From Symbiodinium microadriaticum (Eukaryota > Sar > Dinophyceae > Suessiales > Symbiodiniaceae): a DNA stretch of 64,000 nt. A program made the position numbers and the translations under genes. The notes beneath the pieces were generated by a model that made no database searches, was not told the DNA's origin, and was given only the letters and a program-made list of their open reading frames with translations. The stretch lies in NCBI GenBank assembly GCA_001939145.1, contig LSRX01001349.1:65141-129140 (forward strand), read 5' to 3'. Positions 10,998-23,064 of the stretch are shown in pieces. Within the stretch, counting starts at the first letter, position 1; each line of letters begins with the position of its first letter.

Positions 10998-11156
10998 AGG
11001 GGCCTCAAGAACAGAACCTATGTATGGGCAGTTCTCTAAATTAGGGTCCCTTTTAGGGTCCTTGTTATAAGGGTGCCATACTATTTGAGGGACCCCAAAA
11101 GGGACAGTAATTTAGAGACCTAGTCATTCAGGGGCCTCAAGAACAGAATCTATGTA
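10998..11156 (+). mobile_element. Family C palindromic element with 27-bp flanking direct repeats
   Basis: The palindrome (about 11025-11129) has arms GGGCAGTTCTCTAAATTAGG and CAGTAATTTAGAGACCTAG. It is bracketed by a 27-bp repeat at 10998-11024 and 11130-11156 starting AGGGGCCTCAAGAACAGAA, with one mismatch. Confidence 0.8.
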
Positions 11157-11195
11157 CATAAACATAAGCTGTATCTCTGTGCATTTCTATCTATA

Positions 11196-11345
11196 TCTTT
11201 CTCTCTCTCTCTCTATATATATATATATAGCTATATATAGATATATCTCTCTCTCTCTCTCTCTCGCTCTATCTCTCTCTCTCTCTGTATTCTACGCACA
11301 TACATACAGACATACATACATACATACATACATACATACATGCAT
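11196..11345. repeat. CT, AT and ACAT microsatellites
   Basis: CT runs (11203-11213, 11247-11286), AT run (11214-11246) and an ACAT tetranucleotide run (about 11299-11345). They create the spurious frame at 11152-11424. Confidence 0.9.
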
Positions 11346-12799
11346 ACCTACATACATACCTGTATTTTTCATCGGGGCTGCATGGTCGAAAGGCTTGTGG
11401 GATATGTCTTCGGGCTTTCGGTGACGGTGTAAGGTTCAGATTTCGGGGGCGCTGACGATGAGTTTAGCCTTCAACCTGTACCCTCAGGAGTCTTCGGTGG
11501 TTTAAAAGTTTGGGGTTTAGGATCTAGGGTTTAGGGATTTAGGGATTCAGGGATTTGGGGTTTAACTTTTTGGGGGGTTTTAGGGCTTTAAGGGTTTAGG
11601 GTTTTAGGGTTTTTAAGGAGGCAGGATCCTGAATATCGTTCCCCTGGGTTCTTGAATAGAAGTATGGCACAGCATACCCCAAGGCACTTGTCTGACGATA
11701 GAGTCCCCAGGTGACCCAAGTCTTCCATGCTTAGGGAGTTATGGGTTTAGGGTTTAGGGTTTAGGGTTGAGGATGCAGAAAAGTACCTAGACCCTTGGAT
11801 GTAGCATTTTGTTGGTAAACTTGGTTTCTTATTAAGGGTCCCATAAGCTTGAAATATATAATGTGGCATCCAATAAAGCGCACTGCCTTTTAACGACTTT
11901 CAGGGTCTCTGCCTTTAGACTTTCCGGGTCTAGCTAGTATAGTACTGTCGGATCCATTCTTTACCGAAGCTCCCAAATCCCAAGCCGCCGACCATAAGTG
12001 CTGCACCCCAAACCCACGGTTGCTTTAGAGCCGCCGAAACCCTAAACCCTAAACCCTGAACCCTAAACCCACGGCTCCGTTAGAGCCGCTGAAACCCTAC
12101 ACCCTAAACCCTAAACTAAGTCCACGAACGGTGGTTTGAGACCCTAACCTCTAAGCCGCAACCCTCAGCCCATGGAACGCCGAGTTGAACGGCTGTGAAC
12201 ATTGAAGGCTGAGACGACGTAGGGTTCCGCGTTTAGGGGGTTTAGGGGTTAGGGATTAGGGCTCAGGGCGTGAATGCAGACCCGAGATTAATCACTTTAT
12301 GGGGTTTTTTCTCGGCATCTCACGACAAGGGGGGGCTTAAAACTATTCACCGGGAGTCGACATTAGTTAGGGCTTATGGTTTTTAAATTTGGTTTAGGTG
12401 CGAAGCAGCAGGTGCGAACGCGCATCACAGCGAAGCGCCAGGAAATCTGGCCTCTCGGCGCGCGCGATTCGGTTTAGGGTTTAGGGTCTAGGGTTTAGGG
12501 TTTCAGAGGTGTTTTAAAGGTTTTTATAGGCTTTGCCTTAACTCCTAAACATACAGCAACATGTATAACAGAAGTTTTTGTGGGTCCTAGGAAGCATAAA
12601 TTCAACTATGGAATTTCTTTGGACCTTCCGAAAGAATAGGTAGGCTGCAGGGTTGACCACCCACCGAGCACTTCCCGAGCCCCAGTTTGTTTTGTCGAGC
12701 TCGATGGTTTTTTTTCGGGACGGTTTAGGGTTTAGGGTTTAGGGTTTAAAGTTTAGGGTTTAGGGTTTAGGGAGTTCAGGGTTGTTGGAACGTAGTAGG

Positions 12800-12851
12800 G
12801 CGGCCTTATAAAAAGCGCCCTAAGGGGGACCCTCATTAGGAGATTTGCCAA
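12800..12851 (+). mobile_element. Family C element, right half remnant
   Basis: CGGCCTTATAAAAAGCGCCC then GGGGGACCCTCATTAGGAG resembles the right half of family C. Weak. Confidence 0.45.
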
Positions 12852-13473
12852 AGTGCATGAGCAGCAGACTGTCTGGAGTGTGCAGGGCAGACATCGCTAA
12901 CCCTAAAGATCCTCACACCAAAATTCTTAACTATACGTCTATACGTCCGAAACACAAATCCTAACTTGGCGTAAACCGAAGTCCTCCGTTCCTCATGCTG
13001 ATGGGCGGAGTCTATCAGGACGTCTTTACAGAAGGAACAGAAACGAAGAGACCATAACCACCCCTTTCACATTGCTGAGTCAGATCATGCGGGAATTATG
13101 GTGGCCATCAAACCCTAAACCTGAACCCCTCGCGAAACTCGCACGGAACCCGTCTAGAAAATCGAAGCTTTCAGCACCCTTTACAGCGCCTTCCGAAACC
13201 AATTCGTCGCCTTACAGCACCTTTTTTCTCCCATCAAACCTAAACCCTATAAGCCAAAGAAGCTCAACCCTCAACCCCAGAAGCCGTAACCCTTACCCTC
13301 AAACAACTCATGTCTTAAGGAATTTGGGCCCAAAGACCCTATTATTTAAGGTTTTTGGGCCATGTTGATGCTAAGGGTAAGCCCTAAACAGATCTAAATA
13401 AACCCTGAGCCCAAAGAAATCCTAACCCCTCTAAGGCCTAAGCCAACAACACCCTACCTAGAGTCTCCGCTGT

Positions 13474-13665
13474 AAACTCTAAACCCTAAACCCTAAAGCC
13501 TACACCCCAACAGTCCTAGACCCTAAACCCTAAACCCTAAGAGTCCTAGACCGCAAATCTACACCCTAAACCCTTCAGTCGTAGACCCTAAACCCTTAAG
13601 TCCTAAACCCTAAGCCCTAAACTCTACACCCTAAACCCTTAAGTCCTAAACCCTAAACCTTTCCC
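13474..13665 (-). repeat. CCCTAAA array with TCCTAGACC blocks
   Basis: C-strand array in which an AGTCCTAGACC-like block alternates with CCCTAAA units about four times. Confidence 0.8.
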
Positions 13666-13835
13666 TGTTATCGGTAGTCCCTATCAGGTTGGCCTGTGCC
13701 TCCCTCTCGGCGGTTTCGTCCGAGCTGCGACGTGGTATCCGATTGCTAGGGTTGATGCAGGGTTTTAGGGTTTTAGGGTTTAGGGTTTTAAGGTTTAGGG
13801 TTTAGGGTCTAGGAGTTTAGGGTTTAGGGTTTAGG

Positions 13836-13932
13836 GTTGATGATATAAATCCTGCATTACCCATAGTAAGGAATATACCATAACTCCCATAGTTTCGGGT
13901 GCTTGAGGTAATGCAGGATTTATATCATCAAC
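13836..13932 (+). mobile_element. Family A palindromic element inside a TTTAGGG tract
   Basis: The left end GTTGATGATATAAATCCTGC follows TTTAGGG units directly; the right end is TTTATATCATCAAC. Confidence 0.85.
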
Positions 13933-14347
13933 AATAGGACCTAACGTTTAGGGTACATGTTAGTAGGTTCTTATTATCAACGCTAAGGTATAGAAGTTTC
14001 TTGGGACCCTACAGGAAAGCTTGTTTTGGCAATTTAGGATAGGGTTTCTTTGGTGTAGGGATGTTGCAGCTGGGGTTTGAGTTTGAGGGTTTCGGGAGCT
14101 GGGGTTTGAGGGTTTATCCCCAAACCTCCTAAACTGGTTTAGGCCCTTAGGGTTTTAGGGATTCAGGGTTTAGGGTCCAGGAATTTAGGGTTTAGGGATT
14201 TAGGGATTAAGGGATTTAGGGATTAGGGTTTAGGGTTTTGGGCTCGAAGGTATTGCATGATGCAGCTGGGCGTGTACTTCTTCCTGCCAGAAGTGGCGGG
14301 AGTCCCTCCCTACAAGCAGGCCGGCTGCTCACTTCCCTCTTCTTACT

Positions 14348-14424
14348 GTTGATGAATTAAATTCTGCATTACATTAAGGGCCCTAAACTATGGGAATTAT
14401 GGTATTTTCCTGGGTAATGCCAAC
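14348..14424 (-). mobile_element. Family A palindromic element, inverted and shortened
   Basis: The interior reads AAGGGCCCTAAACTATGGGA, the reverse complement of the usual orientation. The ends are eroded. Confidence 0.65.
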
Positions 14425-14843
14425 CGTAGGTCCCACAACTGTACGATTTCTCGCATACGTCTATAGATTCGGATCGTTGCAAATTCTACATGAGGCCCTA
14501 GAGCCCTAGAGTAAGGCCCTAAACAAGACACGTTATAGGTAGCTTAAGGTATACTTGCATAGCCCAAGAAGCCCCCCGAACCTTCGTCTGATCCTGTTTG
14601 GCCCCTTCTTGCCATTTTTCCATCGGGGTTGTTAGGGAAGATGTCTTCATAAAGGGTGAAGTTTGGAACCCCGGAGTTTGTCAAAACTACGCTGCGACTA
14701 CCCCTTGGGATCAGTCGCGAGGTTCTCGGAATACAAAAGCCCTAGACTCTCGCAAGACAAAGCCTGACCCCTAAGCCCCGCAACGCCTTGCCTTACTAGC
14801 GGTCTCCAGTTTGAGGCTCCCAAAACTCCCGGGGCCATCCAAG

Positions 14844-14965
14844 GGTTTAGGGTTTGGGGGTTTAGGGGTTTAGGGTTTAGGGTTTAGGAGTTTATGGTTC
14901 AGGGTTTAGGGGTTTCGGGTTTAGGGTTTAGGGGTTTAGGGTTTAGGGCCTTTAGGGTTTAGGAG
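14844..14965 (+). repeat. TTTAGGG/TTTAGGGG array
   Basis: G-strand array of 7- and 8-bp units. Confidence 0.85.
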
Positions 14966-15778
14966 AAGGGTTCAACCTTTTGCTCCCCGCCCCAAAATAC
15001 GACCAAACCGAAGCTGTAGACCCTTGTGACCCTTGTCTTGAACACCGAAAACCATAAGCCCCAAACCCCTGCCCTCATAGGACCCCTTTGACAAGGGCCC
15101 GTCGATGAAAACCTTAAACACCCTAGGCCCCAACTCCTTAAATGGAACTCCAGACCTTAAGCCCTAAACCCTACACCCTAAACCCTGAACCCTGAACCCT
15201 AAACCCAAACCTTTAGCTCTAAACCTGTAACCCGTGTGGAGGTCCATTTTTGGACGGCCCTGCTCTCTTCGAGCTGCAGCTGAAGCAGCCGGTGTTAGGC
15301 CTAGGGCTTAGGGTTTTAGGATTTAGGGTTTGGGGTTTCGGGTTTTGGGTTGAGGTCTAGGGTTTAGGGCTTAGGGCTTCGAGTTTTGTGGCTTGTGGGT
15401 ACGGTTTACGGGAGTTCTGGGGCGTTGCACGTTTTTGTTGAAGGGTCTTTCCTCAGCTTTAGAAGGTGGGTTTTTAGGGTTTCGACAAGGTTGTAGAGGT
15501 ATCTTAGGATTCAGGGTTGAGCAGTTGAGGATTTAGTGTTTAAATGTTTAGGGTTTAGAGTAAACCCTAAACCCTAAAGCCTAAACCCTAAACCCTATAT
15601 CCTACCAAAGTGCCCTGTAGCAGCGCACCTATTGTCCTTACTAGTGGTACTCCTAAACCCTGAACCCTAAACCCTTACCCATGTACGTACTCCCAAGACC
15701 TTTTGGGAGACGTGGAGGGTCGTGGATCTCCGCCAGAGCCACGGACTTCCGACCACAGCGCTGAGCCGGATCCCAAAC

Positions 15779-15881
15779 GGGTAGTTCTCTAAATTAGGGT
15801 CCCTTTCCAGGTCCCCCAATATGGTACGGCACCCTTTGAAACAGGACCCAAAACAGGGACCCTATTGTAGAGAGCTGCCCA
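15779..15881 (+). mobile_element. Family C palindromic element
   Basis: GGGTAGTTCTCTAAATTAGG to CCTATTGTAGAGAGCTGCCC, near full length. Confidence 0.85.
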
Positions 15882-15956
15882 AATCCTGAAAGCTGCAAGC
15901 AGACACCTGAGCTCTGAAGCCAAAACTCTAAGCCCGAAGCCCTAAAGGATAAACCA

Positions 15957-16050
15957 TACCCATAGGCTCCTTAGTAGTTCCTTTTTGGGGTTACCTTGTA
16001 GGATCCTAAATATAAACCACAAAAGGGAACTACTCTGGAGCCTATGGGTA
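15957..16050 (+). mobile_element. Family B palindromic element
   Basis: Left TACCCATAGGCTCCTTAG and right CTGGAGCCTATGGGTA are inverted. The middle is TAGGATCCTAAATATAAACC. Confidence 0.85.
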
Positions 16051-16616
16051 AAGCCTGAAGCCTAAACCCGTACACCTGAGGGTTTCGGGGGTTTGGGGGT
16101 TGCAGGGTTTAGGGCTAATCCGGAAGCATCCGAGCATCAAAGGATGTGCCTCCGATGGGCTACGACCTGCGGGTGCAACCTCTCACCAAGGACTATTCAG
16201 TGCGGGCCTTGGTCTTGTCAGGGCTATGTACGGTTTAGGCAATCCTGAACCGGAAGCCCTAAACCCTAGAACCCCTGAAGCGGTCTGGGATTTAGGGTTT
16301 AGTGGGGTTGTAAGGTTGATGCAGTTTCAATCAGCTTCTTCCACGAATGTGCAGGGCGCTCTTCCTATGCACAGAGAGCCAACAGCCAACATTCCGAATG
16401 ATAGAGGGGTGTGATATGTTGTAAGTTCAAATTTGCGGTCTCTCTCTGTCTGCAAATCCTAAATCCTGAACCCCAAGTCCTAAACCCTAAACCCGAAGCG
16501 CTTTAAGTACTGCAAGACGGGGCAATCTGATTTCCAGCCCAGGGCCATCACGGTGCTGATCAACGTCGTCGGCTTGGTGAACCGGAAAGACCTTCCTGAG
16601 CTGTTCCTTGGATAGA

Positions 16617-16726
16617 ATTTAGGGTTTAGGGTTTAGGGGTTTAGGGGTTTAGGGGTTTAGGGGTTTGGGTTTAGGGTTTAGGGGTTCGGGTTTAGGGGTT
16701 AGGGTTTAGGGTTTAGGGTTTAGGGT
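16617..16726 (+). repeat. TTTAGGG/TTTAGGGG array
   Basis: About 110 bp of G-strand units, including several consecutive TTTAGGGG units. Confidence 0.85.
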
Positions 16727-16790
16727 GTCAGAACGCATGTTTTGTCGGAATGAAGCCTACACCCTAAACCCAAGCTGAGCAGGTCCTACG

Positions 16791-16965
16791 GTTGATGATA
16801 TAAATCCTCCATTTATCCCATAACAAGGAATATTCCACAATTCCCATAGTTTAGGGTCCTTAAGGTAATGCAGAATTTTATTATATCACACTATAAAGCA
16901 CGGAATATGCCATAATTCCCATAGTTTAGGGTCCTTGTAGGTAATGCAGGGTTTATGTCATCAGC
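16791..16965 (+). mobile_element. Family A element plus adjacent right half of another
   Basis: A full copy 16791-16889 with a decayed right end, followed at about 16896 by the right two-thirds of a second copy ending ATGTCATCAGC at 16965. Confidence 0.8.
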
Positions 16966-17096
16966 AGTAGTTCTACTGCTCAGAGGGGCTTTGGGAGGTT
17001 TGCTTTGTGCTAAGCAGTAATTGGGGTTGAAGTTCGCAGACTCTGAAGCGAAATTTTTGCGAAGACTTTCTGAAGGGCATCTTAGTGTTGTAGGGC

Positions 17097-17202
17097 TACC
17101 CATAGGCTCCATAGTACAGTCGTTGAGTAGTTCGTTTTTGGGATTACTGTATCGGATCCTAAATATAAACCACAAAAAGGAACTACTATGGAGCCTATGG
17201 GT
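17097..17202 (+). mobile_element. Family B palindromic element
   Basis: TACCCATAGGCTCCATAG to ATGGAGCCTATGGGT, with a small insertion (TACAGTCGTTGAG) in the left arm. Confidence 0.85.
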
Positions 17203-17420
17203 GAGCCTAGAGTTTACTTAGATTCGAGCTGAATGCGGAGCCCTGAAACCTTAAAACTCTTGAAGGAAGCCTTGAACGAGCCCGCTACAGATCCTGAGGG
17301 GAACCCTGAAGGGAAGCCTCAAGTGAACTTTCTGAGGTGCGTGCACCCTGACGCCTAAACCCTTTTATCAGCCCCCGAACCCCTGAACCCCTGAACCCCT
17401 AAACAATCCTAAACCCCTCG

Positions 17421-18260
17421 GGGGTTATGTTGTGTCATGGCATGTGCATGCTTGGTGCGTGCGAAGTGGTCATCACGTTGTGGCTGACTTTCTTACGGGG
17501 CAGGAGGACTGGGTTGAGAAAGCAGACCACCTTCCGGAAGCTTTTGGAGCACGACTGTAACCATGGTCCAACAGACCGGGGCAGCTTGCTCCAGGATGCT
17601 ATCTTGGGAAAGCTTCCACCACGGAATGCCTGTTGGCGTGAGATGGCCGTCCTGCCTGGCCGCTGTTGTAGTGTCTCCTTGGCACACCTGGTTTTGGAGG
17701 CCCAGCGACAGAACCCGGATAGTCCTGTGAAGCTGTGGCAGGCAGTGGAGGACAAGAGACAGAGAGAGAGACGGACACAGAGGGACAGAAAGAGAGGGAG
17801 AGAGAAAGAGCAAGAGACAGGGCAGACAGCAAGAGAGTGGAGAGAAACAAGACTCAAAATGTGGTAGCCGAAGCGACGCTGATGTGCAGAAGGGAGAGGA
17901 GGCCGAGACGCTCGGTTTGAGAAGGTTTGCGAAAACTGAACCCAAAAAACTTGATTTGGCACCGAAAACGCGTGTTTATGTACAACCGGGGCCCTTGCGG
18001 AACGTGCATTGCCAAACCCCTCCGTCGTACATTTCCCGGCTGTCCGAAATGCACGATCAGAGGCAGGGCCCCAGAACTCTAGTTAGGCCCACCCAGCCTA
18101 AACCTTGACAAACCCACCCTAAGCCCTTCGAAAACCGTTACACGCCCCTCGATGGACGCCTCGGAGGTTCGTGCCTGCGAACTACGCCGGCCGCTTCTTC
18201 ATCGGCTCTTTCTCCCCAGACCCCACCTTCGCGGCGCCTGGGCCAAAGCGAGTTCCTCTA
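17421..18260. other. Unique island with purine-rich tract, coding status unclear
   Basis: About 840 bp without TTTAGGG units. A 146-codon plus-strand frame (17427-17867) and overlapping minus-strand frames of similar length are open. The second half of the plus frame is low-complexity Arg/Glu/Gln encoded by an AG-rich run (17752-17826), so frame length there is not evidence of coding. No domain is recognised. Confidence 0.3.
17752..17826. repeat. AG-rich (GAGA) low-complexity tract
   Basis: About 75 bp of almost pure purine on the plus strand (GAGA, GGGACAG and AAAGAG units) inside a unique island. Confidence 0.8.
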
Positions 18261-19845
18261 AGGATTTGGGGGTTTTAGGGTTCAGGGTTTAGGGGCTGGG
18301 TTTAGGGCTTAGGGTTTAAGGCTTAGGGTTTAGGGCTTTGGGCTTTGGGCTTAGAGTTTAGCGTCTGGCTTCCTTTGAGGGTACGAGGTAGTAGAAGGGT
18401 TTGTAGGGTCCCTTCAAGGGTGGTTTTCTTGACGTGCTATAAGGGTTGAGGGTTCCTTTTTGAGGGTTCCTTTGAAGGGTTTTGTTGAGGGTACTAGAAC
18501 AGTTGCTAGAAGGGTTTAGGGTTCCGTTTCTAAGCTTCCCCTAAGGCTCCCTCTGAGGGTACCATGAAGATTTAAGGTTTCGGGTTCAGGGTTTCGGGTT
18601 TAAGGTGTTCCAAGAAGGGACCATGTTGGAGTTCCTTTACGTGTTCTGTGAGGGTCCTGTTGCTACAATGTGGCACACGGCTTCCTTTCAGGATGCCCAG
18701 GGCTCCCAAAGTTTAGGGTTTCAAGGTTTAGGGTTTAGGGCTAGCGGTGTTGGGGTTTAGGGTTTAAGGGTTGGTGTAGGGTTTAGGGGTTAGTAGTTCA
18801 GGGTTGATGAATCGAGGTGCCCTGTTTGGGTTCCTTAAAATCGAAAGGTTCCTTCATAACGGGGTTTCTTTAAGGAATCCTCTGTCATTTCAGGTTTCCT
18901 TCAAGGTTTTCGCAAGGCGGCTGGGTCTTTTTCAGGGGAGGTTATTGGGGGCCTTAATGCTTAGTTTAGAACCTGAACCCAAACCCTTAGCTACGACCTC
19001 TATACAGTAGGGTGCAGGGTTGTTTCGAGTTTCTGGTTTCGGGATTTGATTTGCCTCTGCGGTTTGGTTCAGTGTTTGGCAAGTAGTTGACTGTATACTC
19101 CCTAAACCCTAAACCATAAGTCTTTATAGTTCGTTAATTCGGGTTTTGTTGGTTTTCGGTTTTTGGTTTGGGCCTGGAAGCTTCATTGCTTAGGTGGGGG
19201 AGGGAGACTGTGCGATTGCAGAGTTGAGAACCCAAGCGAAAAATCATCGCGACGCCGTGCCAGGCCTGGGTCAACTTTCTCCTGCTGCCGGCCTTCGTGG
19301 CGGTCGGCTGCAGCCGTTACTTTGACGGTTAGTTACTTTCGGTTTTTGCCTAAACCCTAAGCCCGATACCCTAAACCTTAAACCCTAAACCCAAAGCCTT
19401 AAGCGTTTGGGGTCTTTGCACTGTTGATTCAGGTTTCGGGCCCTGGAGTAAGGGTTCTGGCTGTGAGGGATGAGCCACATCACTCTCAATCACGCAGCGG
19501 TGCTTGGTGTGGCCTGGCGCTAAACTCGAATCATCCCTGAACACTCCTTCAGAGATTTCCGAAGCATGCAGCGATTCGGTAGGGTCGATGCTTTGCGCCC
19601 TTCGCCCTACACCCTAATAAGCCCGAAACCCGAATCCACACACCCTAAGCTTTACATCCTAAGCCCCGAACCCTAAACCCTACACCCTGAACCCTAAATA
19701 CTAAACCCTAAGCCCTACATCCTAAACCCTAGCCCTCAGCCCGACACCCCAAAACCCAAGCCTCTGCTTCAGAGGTCTTCCGCAAGGCAGCTGGGTAGAC
19801 TGCCTGGGCATCTTCGTGAACGAGGCCCGAGAGTCGTAGGTTTAG

Positions 19846-19946
19846 GATTTGGCGGTTTAGGGTTTAGGGGTTTAGGGGTTTAGAGGTTTAGGGTTTAGGG
19901 GTTTAGGGTTTTGGGGTTTAGGGGTTTAGGGGTTTAGGGTTCAGGC
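19846..19946 (+). repeat. TTTAGGG/TTTAGGGG array
   Basis: G-strand array with 7- and 8-bp units. Confidence 0.85.
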
Positions 19947-20082
19947 TAACTCGTGCCGTAATGACCAGGGCGTGTTGGCAGGTTTATTGCGGGTTGAAGG
20001 CTTCCGTTATTTTGGGGGTTGGGGTGGGGTAGGGTGAGGGGGTTATGACATCTACTTCGCCACCATATCATCAATACGCAGG

Positions 20083-20083
20083 C

Positions 20084-20122
<39 letters not shown>

Positions 20123-20206
20123 GCTTCGACACACATTACAGAGGTAAGAACAATACATTCAAATCATCAACTTGTGCATCCGAATCATCATCATGGTCAT
20201 CATCAC

Positions 20207-20237
<31 letters not shown>
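20083..20237. repeat. CAT trinucleotide repeats
   Basis: Two CAT runs, 20083-20123 and about 20186-20237, separated by 60 bp of unique sequence. Confidence 0.9.
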
Positions 20238-20238
<1 letters not shown>

Positions 20239-21607
20239 CCTGCATCGCCATGATGCTTATCGCTTTTCCTTCACGTTCCTGTTTCAACACTCCAAAGCAG
20301 CAGCTTTCGACGGTAGTCGGTTGGCAGACGCCAAGAACAAGAATAAATTTGTGGAAAAAGAGGCCGGCAGCACTATTGGCAATCGGAATGTGGCCAGCGT
20401 CTTCGTGCTTCGACACACCGGAACAAAAACTGTACTTTCTAAGCAGCAAACGTTTTCGTAAAACAAGTACACACAGCCCTACGTTTACAGCGTTTTTGCA
20501 CATGTTTCGCACCCGTGGACCGTGCCATAATCCTGTGGTCATTCAGGCGTCCCTTACCTTTAGTCTTTAGGGTTTAGGGTTCAGAATTACCCGTTACTAT
20601 AAGGGTACAAATAAGGCTTACTATAAGGGTTGGTAAATTTTAGAGGGGTTCGTGCAAGGGTTACTAGAGGGGTTACTCACAGGGCACTATAATTGAAACT
20701 ATGCAAAATGAAAAAGGGTTACTATGTGAGGTGCTATAAGGGTTATTTTGAGGGCTACCATCAAGCTTAGTATACTATAAGGCTACCCCAAGGGTGTAGC
20801 GGTTTCGCGTTGCACGGCTCAACACGCTGCTTATGACAAGACCGTGTTAGCATTTGTCGGGCACGAGGGTTTGGGGTTTATATAGGTTAGGTTTTAGGCT
20901 TTACCCGTATCATCAGGTATCATCAGACAACTGTGAGCTGGACTGTTTTGAATAGGGGTGGGGGTTATGGCAAGTTTTAGGGCTTTAAACCCTAAACCCT
21001 TGAGGGTTTGCGTGGCTTGGGGTAGGGTCTGAGGGCTGCTTGGTGGTGCACTTGCACTTCTAGCCCCTTCGACCCCGAAACCCTAAACCCTGCAGCCGAA
21101 ACCCTAAACCCTAAAGACGAAGGCCCCGAAGGTTGCAGGTGCTGGGTTCAAGGAGGTTCGGGAGGCAGGCGTGAAGCTGTACAGTTCCCATCCAACGTGG
21201 GGTAGGGGATAGTATTTACTTAGATCCTGAATACGCTACCTTTTTGGGGTTCTTGATTTTGATAGGTACATGTCTTTAAAACGGAAGGTTCTCGAAGACA
21301 ACGCTAAACCCCAAACCCGAAACCCACACCGCCAGGTGATCGTGGTCATCTTCATGGTCTGCGTCCTTGGGCAAATCAACTCCACCACTTACCAACAGGC
21401 AGGTTTACCGTGTAGGGGGATCCTACCCCCGAGCCCTACACCCCAAGCATGCATGATGATGTTTCTAAATTGTACAGAAAACTCTGCAACAAGTTTCAAG
21501 GAAGCCCCGAAGCCTGTTCAGATCATGCATGTCCCTACCCTACCCCCCCCCGAACAATCAACACCCACAGATACACATACCCATCCGTGTATATTCATGC
21601 ATGCATG

Positions 21608-21710
21608 CCTGTGGGGAGGTAGGTGGGTAGGTAGGTCGGAAGGTAGGTCGGTCGGTAGGTCGGTAGGCAGGTAGGTCGGTAGGCAGGTAGGTAGGAAGGT
21701 AGGTCCGTAC
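21608..21710. repeat. GGTA/GGTC tetranucleotide tract
   Basis: GGTAGGTCGGTAGGCA-type 4-bp periodicity for about 100 bp. Confidence 0.85.
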
Positions 21711-22211
21711 GTCTATGTCTACGTAAATAATGTGTGGATCTATCCGAGTACTCATGCGTGGTATAGTTCTGCGTAAGGTTCTATGTGTAGTATGTGGATG
21801 TAGATCTTTACGTGTTTGTATACATGCATATAGCTGTGTCTGTGCATATATATATATATATGTATACGGGTATAAATATGAATACTAAAACACAAATATA
21901 GAAAGATGAACACATAGATGTATACATACAATCCAATCTGGAGTATGTGACATTCTCGCAACAAGCTTTAGCACAGACGAGAACCAAGATGCAATAGGAC
22001 GGGATTTTGCAAACCGCTCGAGTCTTTCATTCTTTGCAGGGTTCTTGAAAATCGGTTTCGTAGGTTCCAGGGTGTAGACTTTGAGAGAATGTTGGGTCAG
22101 GGTTCCAGGTTCAGGGTTCAATCCCCCTTGTCGTAGCCTTCCTTCACCTTCACCGCGAAACCCTGAAGCCGCTTCTGTACCATGCCAGGCCCCCCCAACA
22201 GTAAATAGAAG

Positions 22212-22309
22212 CCTAAATAATTTCCCATATTATTCCTTAGTTTCCTGATCATAATTATACTATACAGGAGCCCAAAACCCTATTGTAATTGTCAAGGCCC
22301 CTACAGTAC
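22212..22309 (+). mobile_element. Family G element
   Basis: CCTAAATAATTTCCCATATT on the left; CCCAAAACCCTATTGTAATT and GTCAAGGCCCCTACAGTA on the right match the family. Confidence 0.65.
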
Positions 22310-22394
22310 CTGCTCCAGTCCCTTTCTGCACAGGGGGCGAACCCCCGACCCCCCCAACTCCCAAACCCTAAACCCTACTGAGAAGTATACATCT

Positions 22395-22520
22395 TTCTAT
22401 CTTTTTTTTTCTCTCTCGCTCTCTCTCTCTCTCTCTCTCGCTAGAATAATTATATATATATATATATATTATATATATATATATAATTAGATAGATAGAT
22501 AGATAGATAGATCGATAGAT
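22395..22520. repeat. CT, AT and GATA microsatellites
   Basis: A CT run, then an AT run containing a palindromic centre, then a GATA run (about 22487-22520). Confidence 0.9.
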
Positions 22521-23064
22521 AGAATGAATATGCGCATGCATGGCATTATGTCTTCTGCGATGATTTCGCGAATTTTATTTCGAGTTTCGGACTTCTGTGT
22601 CGAGGATTCCAAGAGGTCGTCAGTTTTTTTTTTACCGGCCCCAACCCTGAACTTTCAAAACCTGAATGCCTAGGGTTTAGGGTTTGGGGTTTAGGGTTTA
22701 GGGTTTAGGGATGTTGGCTTTTCGGGCAGGAAGTTGCCACGATGGAGTTGGAAAAGAAGGCAGCGGAACTGCACTTGCACATGAGCCATGGATGAATACC
22801 GCTCGTTCTTTTGGGATGAACTGCTTCGGCGTCTTTTCTTAAGCAACAAAGTCTCATTCATCTGTAGCCGATGAGTACCCTGAAATTTTGGAAACCACCG
22901 TCTGCAACACCACGCCCAAGCATAAAGTCCAAAGCCCTGCGCCCTAAAAGCCCTAATCCCGCAACCCCTTACGCCGTAACACTTGCAAAAACCTACACGA
23001 CCCTTGAGAGGTTTCTAATGGGCATTTAGGAGGTAGGTTTTTCGCAGGTGTTTCAAAAGGGTTC

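Larger units (their letters stand above)
8593..17420. repeat. Telomere-motif mosaic with many MITE-like copies
   Basis: Dozens of short TTTAGGG/CCCTAAA tracts of both orientations, with palindromic elements and CT/AT/ACAT microsatellites listed separately. No supported gene. Larger motif-poor gaps (for example 11640-11730, 12860-13080, 14430-14720) hold unique sequence with no recognisable feature. Confidence 0.8.

Noticed and set aside
20045-20570. Long frames rich in His, Met or Ile on both strands
   Set aside because: They are translations of two CAT microsatellites; no conserved domain or codon bias outside the repeat.
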